The notes below the pieces were generated by a model that had not been told where the DNA came from, did no database searches, and was given only the letters and a program-made list of their open reading frames with translations. A DNA stretch of 64,000 bases from positions 369,671-433,670 of the forward strand of contig JAIUJO010000071.1 of the NCBI GenBank assembly GCA_023846275.1. Direction: 5' to 3'. Each line of letters starts with the position of its first letter. Position 1 is the first letter of the stretch. The DNA comes from Vanilla planifolia (Eukaryota > Streptophyta > Magnoliopsida > Asparagales > Orchidaceae). Below are positions 38,253-51,300 of the stretch, one piece after another. A program made the translations under genes and the position numbers.

Positions 38253-39871
38253 CATGTTCCAACATGAGTGTGACCATGTGCACTTATTTGTGTTTGTCTT
38301 TGTGCATATGTGTGTTGTTTCCTATGCTGGTTGCATGAGATGGTCATGTGTGTGTTTGTATGAGCATGTACATGCATGTGTGCGTATATCTTTCTGTATA
38401 TGTGCATGCAAACTTAGGTGCATCTATGCATATGTATAAATGTGTGCATATCTGTGTTGGTTGTGCACATGTGCGTGCATGCTTGTGTCCATATATGCAT
38501 GTTTTTTAGCATGCATTCATGCATGCATATGTTCGAGTGTTTGTGTGTATGTATGTGGGTGTGTGTATGTGTTAGTGTGTGTACGTGTGCATGTGTTTGC
38601 TTGTGCATATACATTTGTGTGTGGGTTTATACCTATGCATGTGGTTGTGTGTGTGCTTTTTTTTGTTTTATTAATGAGTGTACATGTGCATGCAAGTGTG
38701 TATGTGTATGAAATTTGTCTGCATATTTATATGTGTGTGTGTCTAAGAGAGGGTGTGTGTGTTTAGGTGTGTGTGGGTTTGTGTGGATGCATGCATGCAT
38801 GCATGCATGTGTGCATGCCTTCATGAGAATTTGTGTGCATGTGATTGTGCTATGTGTGTGGGTGTGTGCCTATGTATGTGTGCATGGTTGGGCATGCTTG
38901 TCTGCATCTATGTGGGTACTTGTTGTGCATATGTGTACATGCATAGGTGTGTGTATGCTCATTCATGTTTGCATGTGTGCGTGGGTACTCGAATGTGTTT
39001 GTGAGCATGCATGTGCATGTTCATGTGTGTGTGTGGGAGAGCATATGCATGCATGTTTGTGTGTGGGTGCTTGTGTCTGCATTTGTGTGCACATGTCTAT
39101 GTGTGGTTGTACGTGCACGTGCATGTACATGCATCTATATGGGAGTGTGCATGCCTGTGTATGTATATTTGTGTGCATATGTGTGTGGGTTTGTGTATAT
39201 GTGAAGGTGCATGTGTGTGTGTGTGTGTCTAAACATGCACCTATACGTGTGTGTGTGTGTATTCGTATGTTTTGGTATGTAAGGGATTGTGTGTGTGCTC
39301 ATACATGTGTGCATGTAGACTTGTATGTTTGTGTCTCTAGGTGCATGTTTCTATCCATGTGTGTGTCCATGCTTGAACGTGTGTGTGTGTGTGTGTGCAT
39401 AATTTTGTGCATGTGTTTGTGGGTGAGTATATGTGTATGCATGCATGTATTTTTACATGTGCATGTGCAAGTGCAAGTGTTTGTGCAAGTGTTGGTGTGC
39501 ATGCATGTGTGTACATGCTTAGATGTGTGAATGTTTTTGCATTTCTTTGTAAGCTTGTGCATGTTTGTGTGTGTATGAAGGTGCACAAGTTGAATGTGTG
39601 TGTGTTGTGTGTGCATGTGTAGGCATATGTATCAATATGTGCAGGCATATGTACTTGTGCGTTAATGCACACATGTGTGTGCATGTGTGTGCATGTGTGT
39701 GTTTTAGTTACTTTGCATATGCAAGTGCATCTCTATGCGTGTGTGTGCATTATATATGCTTGTTTGTGTGCTTTTGGTTTTTTATTTGTATGTGCATATG
39801 TAAATGCATGCCTGCTTGTTGCATGTCCATGCATGTGCATGGCGTGCATGTGCTGGTATGCATGACTATGT
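38253..39871. repeat. Block C, right copy
   Basis: Matches the left block C through the ordered landmarks CATGTTCC (38,253), GAGATGGTC (38,337), GAGAGCAT (39,037) and TATGTATCAAT (39,626). A TTTTTTATTTGTATGTGCATATG phrase near 39,777 matches the T-rich phrase near 33,604. A further partial echo (a CATGTTCCCACGTG phrase near 40,520 and CTATGCTTGGTGC at 40,590 and 40,738) suggests more decayed copies beyond. Confidence 0.72.
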
Positions 39872-42800
39872 GGTAGTGCATCTGTGAGTATGTGTGTGTC
39901 CATGTGTGCGAGTGTTTATGCTCATGTATGTGTATGAGCATGCATGTGTGGATGTGTATGTATGTGTGTGTATCTGTATGCATGTTTATGTGTGCATGTG
40001 CCTTTGTATGTGTGTGTGCATACGCATTTCTTGTGTGTGTGTGGATATGCACCTATGGATTTGCATGTGTATATGTTTGTGCTTGCATGCATGTCTGTGT
40101 GCATATATGTTCATGTGTATATATGTGTGTGTCTATGTGTATTTGTTTGTTTGCATTTGTGTGCATTTGTGTATGTGTGTGTGCTTGTGTGTGCATGTAC
40201 GTGTGTGTCCATTTGCATGTTTGTGCATTTGCATGTGTGTACGTTTATGTGTGAGTGTGTGTGTGATTGCATGTGTGCATGAGTATTTGTGTGTGTTTGC
40301 CCATATGTTTGTGTGTGTGCATGTATACATGTGCATGTGTTTATTTCTACATGTGCATGGGTGTTCATGTGTTTGTGTGTGCCTGTGTGCATCTGTTGTT
40401 ATACATGTGTGTGTATCTTTATGTTCCTTTCTTGGAGCATGCACATGCATGCAAGCACGTGTGTTCGTTTGTATATGCGTATTGGAGTATGCATATGTCT
40501 ACATGTAAGTGTGTGTGTGCGCATGTTCCCACGTGTGTGTGACCTTGTCTGCATTTGTCTATTTGTTTGTGCACATTTGTGTGATGTGTCTATGCTTGGT
40601 GCAAGCGATTGTTTTGTGTGTGTGTATGTGTGTGTGGGTGTTTGTGAGTATGCCATTGCATTTGTGTGCATGCATGTGCATTCGGGCATAGGTGTGCATA
40701 TGCATGTGTATATTTTGTATGTGCATATTTGTGCTAGCTATGCTTGGTGCTTGCATTCTTGTGGGTAGGTGTGTCTGTTCGTGCATGCATTTGTGCATAT
40801 GTTCATATGAGGGTTTATGTGCATGTGTGTGGGTGTGTGTGTGCACGTGAAAGTGTTAATGTGTATACATGTGCATGTACATGTGTGGGTTGTGTATACC
40901 TATGCATGTGTGTGCATGCTTTTGTGAATGTGTTGGTTGTGCACGTGTTTATGGGTGAGTGTATGTGTGTGCATTTGTGTGTGGGTGCACATGTGTGTGT
41001 ACATGTGCAAGAGTTTGTACATTTGAGTGTCTGCATGCACATGTGTGTACATGTCTACATGTGTGAATATGTGCATGTGCGTTTGTATACATGTGCAAAT
41101 TTTTGTGTGTTTGTTTGTGCATGCAAACATTTGTCAATGTGTGCATGTGTGCATACATGTGTTTTTATGTGCATGTATGCATGGGTGCCTATGTGCATGC
41201 ATGTGTTGTTCTTACATATATGTGTGTGTGGACATATGCCTTTGTGTGTGCATGTGTTTGTGTTTGTATGTGTGTGCATGTGTTTCTATGTATTTACATG
41301 CATGCACATGTGCTTATTTGTGCGTTCATGTGTGTAGGTGTGTGTATGCGTATTGTTTTATGTTCTTATGTGTGTGATTCTATGCTTGTGCATGTGAGTG
41401 TGTTTGGACAAGCATGTGCTTATTTGCAAGCTTATGTGTGTGTGTGTGTGTATGTAAATATATGTGTGAATATGTATTTACGTTTTTGTGTGATTTGTGT
41501 TCCTATGCCTGTGAATGTTCTTATGTGTGGTTGTGTCTTCATGTGCATGCACATGTGCATGTGTGTGCATAGGTGCTTGTGCATGTATGTGTGAGTGAAT
41601 GTTTTTGTGTGTGTGTGTGCATATGTGTATGCATGCATATGCATGCATTTGTGCATGTGTTCTTGTGTGTGTGGTTGCATGTGTGCACATGTTGTGTGTC
41701 AAGCATGAATGTACATGTGTGGGTGGGTGGGTGGGGGTTTGTGTATGTGTGTGCATATTCATTGACATGTGCATGCTTGTGTGTATATTTATGTGCGAGC
41801 GTGTGGGCGTGTGCATGTGTCTACTGTGTGTCTATGTCTCTACTTGTATGCATGTATATGGTTGTGGGTGTACCTACATGTGTTTGTGAGCACATGCATG
41901 TTTGTGTCCATGTGTGTGTAGTGTGTGTGTGTGTGCATGTTGTATGTGCATATTTGTGTGTGTGCTTTTCTGTGCACACACGAGCGTGTGTACTTATTCG
42001 TGTGTGTGCATGTGTGTATATGCATGTGTGTGTGTGCATGTGCATGTATGTGTGTGCACATGGGTGAGTGTGTATGGTTATGGATGTGTGAGTGTTCATG
42101 GGCTTATGTATGCATGTTTATTTATATGAGTGTGTGTGCTTATTTCTTTTATTTATGTGTGTGTATGTGTGTGTGGCTATCTACTTTTTTTCTATTCCTA
42201 TGTTTGTGCATGTGTGTTTAGGTGTGTGCACATTGGTTCACGTGTGTGTTCTCATGTGTGCATTCATGCATGCATGCAAGGGTGTGTGTGCATCTTTGTG
42301 TGTATGCATGTGTGTCTGAGAGTGTTTGTGTATTTCATGTGTATATGAAAATGTGCATGTGTGTGTGTGTGGGTATATGCATGTGCATGCAAGTGTATGC
42401 ATGTGTGTGTGTGTTTGTATGTATGTCAATGCATGTGTATGTTTATGTACATGTGCATGTGCTAGTGTTTGTTTGTGTACATGTGCACGTGAATATGTGG
42501 GTATGCATCAGTGTATATGTGTGTGCATACGTTCATGTGTGTGTGTGATCTTGTTTGTGTGTGTATATGAGCATGTGTGTGTGCATGTGTGACAGTGTTT
42601 GGTTATGTATGTATGTTATTGTGTGCCTTTATGTGTGTACATGTGTATGTGTCCTTGTGTGTGCACATAATTATGAATGGGTGTGGGTTTGTAGATGTGT
42701 GTGTGCCTATCTTTGAGTACATTCGCATGTATGTGTGTTTGTGTGCTTACATGAGTATATTTAGGTGCATCTGTGTGCTTAATTGTACATGTGTGGATCT

Positions 42801-43160
42801 CTTCATGCGCTTGCATGCGTGTACATGTGTCTGTGTGAGTGTGTATGTGTGTGTGTGTGTATGTCTATGTGCACATGTGCGTGTTTCAACATAGGAGTGT
42901 GTGAGCATGGGTGTCCTTTTTTTGTGTGCATGTGTGTGATATGTGTCTCTGAGCTTGTGTACAAGTATGAGGGCATTTACATTTTTTTGTGCTTGGTTGC
43001 TCATAGTGCATGTGTTAGCACATGCCATTATGTGTGTGCAATTGTACATGTGTGTACACTTGAGTATATTTACACATGCGCATGTGTGGGCATGAGCATG
43101 TGCATAAGTGTTCCTGTGTGAGTGTAGGTTCACATGTGTGCATGAGTGCATATGTGTGCA

Positions 43161-43236
43161 TGTGTTTGTGATCGTATATGTTATGTTGTGTACATGCATG
43201 TGTTTATGATTGTATATGTTTGGCTGTGTACGTGCA
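43161..43236. repeat. 38-bp tandem duplication
   Basis: Unit 43,161-43,198 starts TGTGTTTGTGATCGTATATG. Unit 43,199-43,236 repeats it in phase with a handful of substitutions, and both end in TGTAC/GTGCA-type words. Confidence 0.85.
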
Positions 43237-46200
43237 TGTGTGTATATGTGTGTATGAGTTTATATGCATGTGTGTGCATGCATACGTATGTGAGTTTGTG
43301 TGCATGTGTTCATGTGCATGTCTACATGTGTTAGTTTGAGCATGTGTTTGTTTTGGTGTGTGTGTATGTGCATGTGTGTGCACCTATGAGTGTGCGCATG
43401 TGTATGTCCACATATACACATTTGTGCATGCTTGTGTGTATATGGATATATGTATGCATGTGTTTGTGTGTCTGTCGTGTGTATGCATGTGTGTGTACAT
43501 GTTTGTATGTATGTTTGTGTGTGTGTGTGTGTGTGGATGTGTGTATGCACAAGTATACATGCATTCTAGTGCATGTGCATGTGCTTTTGCATGCACGTAT
43601 GCATGTGTGTACGTGTGCATGAGCATGTGTTTATTAATGAGCATTTGTGTGCTAGTGCTTGTGTGCATATGTGCGTGTGTGTGTGTGCACATGTCTATGT
43701 GCATGCACATGTGTGTGCAAGCACACCTTTATGTATATAGTCTATGGGTTAGTGTATGTGTGAGTGATTTTGCATGTGTGTGTGCTTGTGTGATTATACA
43801 TCTGCATGTGTTTGTGTGTGTCTACATGTGTATCTAACTTATTATGCAAATGCATGGGTGTGAATGTGAGTGCATATGTGCATGTGTGTGTTGGAGTATT
43901 CTTGTATGCATGTGTGTATTGGCATAGGTATGCATACATGCGTGTGTGTGTGAATACATTTCTATATTTGTACACATGTGCTTGTGTTCATGCATGGCAG
44001 CATGCATGTGCTTAGGCATGTGTTTGTGCACCTATGTTTGTGCATTTGAGTAGGAGTGCATATGTGTGAATGTGTGTGTGTGCATGCATGTCAGCATGTG
44101 CATGTGTGTGTGAGCACATGTGTATAAGTTTGTGTGTGTGTTGATGTGAGTATGTGTGTGCTTATGAGTGTGCATGTGTTTGTGCTCATGTGTTCATGCA
44201 CTATGTGAGCTTGTGTACGTGTGTTCGTATGTGTGTTTATGGGTGTGTGTGCCATTGCATGTGTGTATAGGTGTGTGGTTGTTGCTATATGCATGGGTGT
44301 GTGTATGAACATGTGAGTGGTTTTAGTTGTGTGTGGATAAGCAGATGCTTGGGTATGTGTGCATTTGTGTGTTTGTGTGTGTGTATGTGCTTGTGTATGT
44401 CTATGGGGTTGAGTTTAGATATGCATGTAGGTGTGAGTGCATGTGCATATGAGTATATGTGTGTGCATGTAGGTGAACATATGTGTATGAGTGTAGAGCA
44501 TACATGTGTGTGGGTTAATATGCATGGGTGTGTTTTTGTGTGCATACATGTTTGCACGCATTCATGTATACTTGTGTGCTAATGTGTGTATGTGTATGCA
44601 CACACATTTATGTATTTGTGTGAGTGCACACACATGTGTGTGACTTCATGTTTGTGCATGTGTGAGCATGTGTACACTTTTGTGTGAGTGTTTTCATGTT
44701 TTTATACATGTGTTTGTGCATGGCCATGTGATTGTGTGTGTATGTGTGTGAGCATGTATAGGTGCACGTCTTCATGTGTATGTGTGTGTGTTTGTGTGTG
44801 TGTGTGCATGTATCTATGTGTTATGTGCTTATTTGCATAGGTGGATGTGTATGTGCACGTGTGTGAGTTTTCAAGAACACAACTGTTTTTGTGTGCATGT
44901 TCATATGTGTTCATGAGCATGTCTGTGCATGTTTGTAGATGTGTGTGCATTTGTGTGTTGGTAGGTTTTTTGTGTCTTTGTGTATACATGTGTGTCCTTG
45001 TGTGTGAGTGTGTCTGCTTGTGTGTGCATTTGTGCATGTGTGTATATGTTTGTGTATGTATGAACTTGTGTGTATGTGTATGTGTGTGTGTGCACATGTG
45101 TGTACTTACTTACGTGTACATGTGTATGTTTTGGATGCATGCATACACGGACATATGTTTGTAGCTACAAGCACACGTGTGTTCATGTGTGTGTGTGTGC
45201 ATATGTGTTTGTTTGCACATCTATGTGCTCTCGTGCTCAAATGTGTGTGTTTTTTTGTGTGTGCATGCATAGGTGTGTTTGTACATGTGTGTATGCATGT
45301 GTATGTGTGTTTGTGCATGCATGTTTGCATGTATGTGCTATTGTTTATGTGTCTGTGTACATTTGTGAGCATGTGTGAGTGTGTGTATGTGCATGTTTGT
45401 GTGTATGTGTTTATGTGCATTAGCATATGTGTTTGTGTTGCATTTTTATGTGTGTCTATATTCATATTTATTTGCATGTGTGTGCTTGTGCATGTATGTA
45501 TGTGTGAGTGTGTGTGTGTGTGTGCTTGTGTGTGTGTGTGAGTGAGTGTACATGTGCATTTGTGCATACAGGTGCATGTGTTAGCATGCACATGTGCACA
45601 AGTTCTTGTGTCATCGTGCATGTATGTATGTGTGCATGCAATTGTGCATGCATGCAAGCACGTGTGTGTGTGTGCTTGCATTAATGTCTCAGAATGTGTG
45701 TTTGTGAGTTCATGTGTGCGTGCATATTGGTTGCTGTATGTGTGAGCATATGGGTTTATTTATGCATATATTTGTGTGCTTGTGTATGTATGAGGGTTCA
45801 TGTGTGGTTGTGTGTGTGGGGGCACATGTGCGTTTGTTGGGTATGTATGTCTACCATTCTATGTTCCAGCATGTATGTGAGCATGTATGTGTGAGTATGC
45901 ATTTGTGTGTATTTATGTGCATGTCTGTATGTGGGTGAGTGTGCATGTGTGGGCATATATGCATGCATGTGTGTGCAATTATATATGTATGTGTGTGTGC
46001 ATGGAGGTTGTCCGCATGCACAAGCACTCGTGTGTGAATTTGTTCATGTGATCGCGCTTGTCCCCATTTAGCTATGCTTGTGTGTGTGTCTATGTGTGTA
46101 TATGCATGTGTGTATGCAGATGCGTGTGTTTTCATTCTTGCATTTTTGTAGATATGCATGTGCATTCTTTTGTGTGTTAGTGCATGTGCGTGTTTGTGTG

Positions 46201-48270
46201 CATGTGCATGCATGCATGTTTGTGTGTAGATGTGTGTGCATGTGTATGTATGTGTGAGTTTGTATATTTGCATATGCATTTGTGGCATGTGCATATGCAT
46301 GTGTGTACCTGTGTGTTTGCTTGCATTTATGTGTGGGTGTGCAAGTGTGAGTGTGCAAAAATGTACATAATCATGTATCTTTATGTGTTTGTGAGGGTGC
46401 GTGTGTGCGTGTGCATGCCTGCGCATGTGTACGTGTATTTGTGTGTGTGTGTGCATGGGCATTTGTGGTTGTGTCTGAGTGTGTTCCTTTGTGTGCTTGT
46501 GTGTGCACTTGTGTATGTACTTGTTTGTGTACCAGTGTGAATGCATATGTATGTGTGTGTGTATGTGCTTGTGAGTGTGGGTGTGGTTGTATTTGTGTTT
46601 ATGTGTACATGTGTGTGTGTACATGCATGTATACATGTGCATATGGATTTGAGTTTGTGTATGCTTGTGTTTATGTGCATATGAGCATTTATGTGTGTCT
46701 ATGTGTGTGTGTGTGCATGTGTGGTCTTGTGCATGTTTTCATTTATGTGTGCCAAAATGTTTGCATGTGTGTATACAACTATGTATGCATATTCTTGTTT
46801 GTGTGTGTGTGCTTTTTTGCATGTTTTCATGAGCATGTGCATGTGTTTGTGTTTGCATGTGTGCTGGTGTGCCACAGCATGTATGCACGCATGTTTGTGC
46901 ATTTGTGTGTATGTTGTGCATACATGTTTTGTGTGTGTGTGTATGTGTGAGGAAGTGCATTTCTATGTTTGCATATGACCACGTGTGTGGGCATGATTAT
47001 GCATGTGTATGCGTGTTCATGTGTGCTCTTGTGCTTGTGTGTTTATGCATGTGTTTTCTTTTGCATGGGTTTGCATGTTTATGTGTGTGTGTGCATCTAT
47101 GCATTTGTGCATGTGTTTATGGGCATGTGTGTTTGGTTATGTGCTTGTGTTGATATTTGTGCATGTGTACATGTGTGTGTTTTTGTTTGCATGTTTGTGC
47201 ATGCATGCATGCATGTATATGTAGGTGCATGTGTGTGTGGGTTTTTTGTGTGTGTATACAGGTGAGGCATGTGGGTGTGTGCACATATGTGTGCATGCTT
47301 GTTTGCACATGTGTGCATATGAGTCCATATGTGTCTATGGATGCATGCGTGTGTGTATGTGTGCCAATGTGTGTGTGCATATGAGCATGATTGTATGTAT
47401 TTTTGTGCATGCATGCGTCAATGTGTTTGTGTGTTTGTGCATGCATACCTGTGTGATATGGGTGTGTGTATGTGTATTAATTTACCTCTATTTGTCTATC
47501 TCTATGCTTGTTTATATGTGCATGCTTGTTTGTGGATGTGCATGTGTGCATGCTTATGCATGCATGTGTTTGTGTGCATCTTTATGTGTTTGTGCACATG
47601 TGAGTACATGTGTGCCCATGTGTTATTTTTTGTTTATATGAGTGTGTGTGCATGTGTATCTATGTGTGTGCATGTGTGTGTGTGAATGTTTATGCATGTG
47701 CAAGTGCATGTGTCTTTGTTAGGTTGTGCACATGTTTTTGCATGTGCATTTCTATATGCGTGCATTTGTGTATATGTGCTTGTGTGGATGAATGTGTGTG
47801 TGTGAGCTTGTGCAGGTGTTTATGTATACTTGTGTTTGTGCATTTGTTTGTGCATGTTTGAGTGTGTAAGGAGTGTGTCTTTGCATGTATGTGTGCACGT
47901 GGGTTCGTATTCACATGTATGTATGTGTGTGCATGTGCATGTGCACATTTGTTTATGTCTATGCATGTGTGTTTATCTATGTGTGTGTCCATGAAAGTAT
48001 GCATGTGTTTGTGTGTGCATGCACACATGTATGTATGTGTTTTAGGTGTGCATGTGTGTGTTTGTGTATTTATGCAAGTTTGCATGTTGTGTAATTGTGT
48101 GTTCGTGTGTGCATGTGTAAGTCTATGAGGGTGCATGTCCATGTGTGTGTTCATGTATGTGCATATGTTTGTGTGCGTGTGCGTGTGTGTGTTTTCAAGT
48201 GCGTTTGTGTGTATGTGCATAGTTGTTAATGTACGTGCATGTGCATGTATGCCTGTTGTGCATGTGTATG

Positions 48271-48356
48271 TATGTTTGTACACATGTGTGTGTGTCTATG
48301 TTTGTACACGTGTGTGTGTCTATGTTTGTGCACATGTGTGTGTGTCTATGTTTGTG
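48271..48356. repeat. 24-26-bp tandem repeat, 3.4 copies
   Basis: Units begin with TATGTTTGT(A/G)CAC and end in GTGTC at 48,271-48,296 (26 bp), 48,297-48,320 (24 bp, one GT step fewer and ACG for ACATG) and 48,321-48,346 (26 bp). A partial fourth runs to 48,356. It is a small minisatellite. Confidence 0.92.
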
Positions 48357-51300
48357 CATGAGTGTGCATGTGTGTATGCATGATTTTGAGCATATGTGTA
48401 CATGCAAGTGTATGTGTGTGTGGGCATGCATGTGCATATGTGTGTGTGCATGTATATGTTGTGTGTGTGTGCATGCATTTGCATCTCTGTGTGTCTATGT
48501 GCACATGTGCATGTCTCTATGGATGTGTGTGTTCTTAGCATGTGCAAGTGTATGTGTGTGTGTCTGCATGTGTGTCCCTGTTTGTGTGGATGTGTCTAAG
48601 TGAATGCACATGTGCTTGAATGTGTGTATGTTCGTTTGACATATTTGTGTGTGTACATTTGGTAGTGTTTATGGATTTTTGTGTGTCTATGTGCATGTGC
48701 ATGTACATGCTTGTGTGTGTGCATGTTTTTTTGTGTGTGCATGTACTCTTATGTATGTGTATGCATTCTTACATACGTGCCTATGTCTACATGAATATTT
48801 GCATATAAGTGTGTGTGTGTGTGTGTGTGTTCCAATGTGTGTGCATGTGTGCAGGTGTGTATATGCATGCATGTGTGTGCCTATATATGTGTGTGCTTTT
48901 ACACGTCTACGTTTGCATGTGTGCATATTTGTGTGTTTGTGTGCATAGGGGGAATGTTCATGTATGTGTGCATGTGTCTATATGTTGGTTTTCATGTGTG
49001 AGTGGGTGTATGTGCATGTATGTGTGTGTACTTGTGTGTTCATGTGTTCTTGTTGTGTGTGTTGGTGCATATATGCGCATGCTTTTCTGTGAGTATACCT
49101 ACCTGTGTACATGTGTGCATGTGTGTGTTCATGCATGCAGTTGAATGCTTGCGTGTGCTTGTATGTAGGTGTTTGCTTGTGCATGCACACATGTGTGTAT
49201 ATGTATGTGCATGTGTGAAGGTGTTTATGTGCTTGCAAATGTCTACATGAATGTGTGTGTGCGTGTATACGTGTATGTGTGTGTGCATGTACTCACGCGG
49301 GTGTGCACATGTGTCTTCTGCATGCGTGTGTGTTGGGTATGCATATGGGTGGGTGATATTGTGCATGTGCATGCATGTATGTGTATGTGCATGCTTGTGT
49401 GTGTGTGTGTATGTGTACATCTATTTGTTTGCACATGTGCATGATTGTGCATGTGTGTACTTGTGTGTGTATACTTGTTTTTGTTTGTGTGCACGTGTAT
49501 GTGCATGTGTTCATGCGTGTGCATATGTGTGGGTGTGTTTTGTATGCCTATGTATACATGCATGAGGGTGCACATATGTGTGTGCTTATGCATGTTTTGG
49601 TGCATGCTTGTGTGTGTGTGCATGCATTTAGGTGCTTGTATGCATGCATGCAAACATTGGTATAAGGTTGGGTGTGTGTGTGTGTTCATTTGTGAATAGG
49701 TTTTTGTGTGTTTATGTTTGTCTATTGGTACAAGCACGTATGAATGTGTATATTAGTGTGGGTATCTACATGTATTTGTGTACATGTGTACACACATACA
49801 CACATGTTTGCATGTATGTGTGTGTGTGTGTGCTTACATGTTTTAACATATACATGTGTATTAGTGTGTGGATGCATGTGAATGTTCTTATTTGTCTATG
49901 TGTGAGTGTATGTGTGAGTGCGTGTGTGTGCTTGCATGTGTGTGCGTGCATGTTCGCATGTGTATGTGTCGCTTTCCACATGCATGAGTGTATGTGTATC
50001 ATTATGTGTCTACGAACAAGTGCCTATGTGTGTGTTTGTCCTTGTGTGTGTGGTGGTTTATTTGTGTATTCACATGTGTGTGTTTGTTTGTTTGGGTGGT
50101 TCTGTATGTTAGTGTGTGTGTGTGTGAGTGCATGTGAGTGTAAATGTTTGTGTCTGGTTGCATGGTTGTGTTGGTGCATGTGTGTATTTGTGTGCATTGG
50201 TACATGTGGGTTTATGTGTGCATGTGTGTATATATATGCACATGCTTATGTGTGTGTGTATGAGTGCATATCTATGTATGTTGTCTGTATTCCTGTGTGC
50301 TATATGTGAGTTTGAGTGTGTGTGCATGTAAGTGTGAAATTATGCAGTCATGTGTGCATGGATCTATGCAAGTGTTTCTACATGCATGCGTGTGTGTGTA
50401 CTTGTGCACACATTTGTGACTATGCATGCATATGAGCATGCAAGAGTGCATGTGTATGTTCTTGTGCTTGTGTATGTGTGTGCATGCAGACTAGCATGCA
50501 TGTTCACATGTCTACATAAGTGTGTGCATTTCCATGTGTGTGAGAGTTTGTGCAAGTGCAAATGTGTATGCTTGCACATGTGTGTGCATGTGCATGTGTG
50601 TATTCAAGTGTTTGTTTGCATGTGCATGATTGCTAATGTGTGTGTGTGCATGTGCTCCTATGTGAATGTGTGTGTGTTTGTACATGTGTTTATGTGTATG
50701 TGTGTTCTTGCATTTGCATGTGTGTGTTCATATATTTTTGTGTAAGAGCACATGTTTCTATGTGTGTGTATGCATGCACATGTGTGTGTCTATGAATTCA
50801 TGCATGCAGGCATATGTGTGTGTACACGTGTGCATGTGTATATGTGGGTAGGTGTGTGTGTCTATTTTTGTAAATGTGTTTGTGTGTGCTTGTGTGTATG
50901 TGTTTGTCTATGCTTGCATGTGTGCATGCATATATTTGTGTGCATGATTACTCGTGTGCGTGTGTGTGTTTTTGTGTGTGTTTATTTGTTTGTGCATCTA
51001 CTTATGCATGTATGTGTTTGTGTATATGGGTGCATAGGTGTATAATTAGAGAGCCTTTCTGTGTGCATGTGCTTGTGCTTATGCCTATGCATGTGCTCTC
51101 TATGTGTGAGCCTATGCTTGTACGTGTGCTATGTATGCTTGTGCTTGTGCATATGCATCTATATGTGTATATGTGGGTATGAGTGTGTGTGTGTGTGTGT
51201 ACTTGTGTGCATGTGTGTGTGTGTGTAAATGTGTACATGTGTGCATGCATTCATGTTCATGCATGTGTATGTGCATGTGTGTGTGTGCATGTCTGTGTGC

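Larger units (their letters stand above)
30301..40700. repeat. Second, older higher-order array (~0.78-kb monomers)
   Basis: Two kinds of landmark recur through this zone. GAGT..CTATGC-type phrases start at 30,301, 33,529, 34,279, 35,054, 35,872, 36,665 and 37,443, and from 33,529 on they are spaced 750, 775, 818, 793 and 778 bp apart. GGTAGTG words with similar flanks occur at 30,462, 31,718, 34,431, 37,575 and 39,872. T-rich phrases of the form TTTTTTATTTGT followed by CATATGCAAG also recur. Divergence is much higher than in the five-copy array, and outside 33.5-38.3 kb the spacing is irregular. Everything in it is TG-rich repeat with no coding signal. The outer limits are approximate. Confidence 0.75.
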
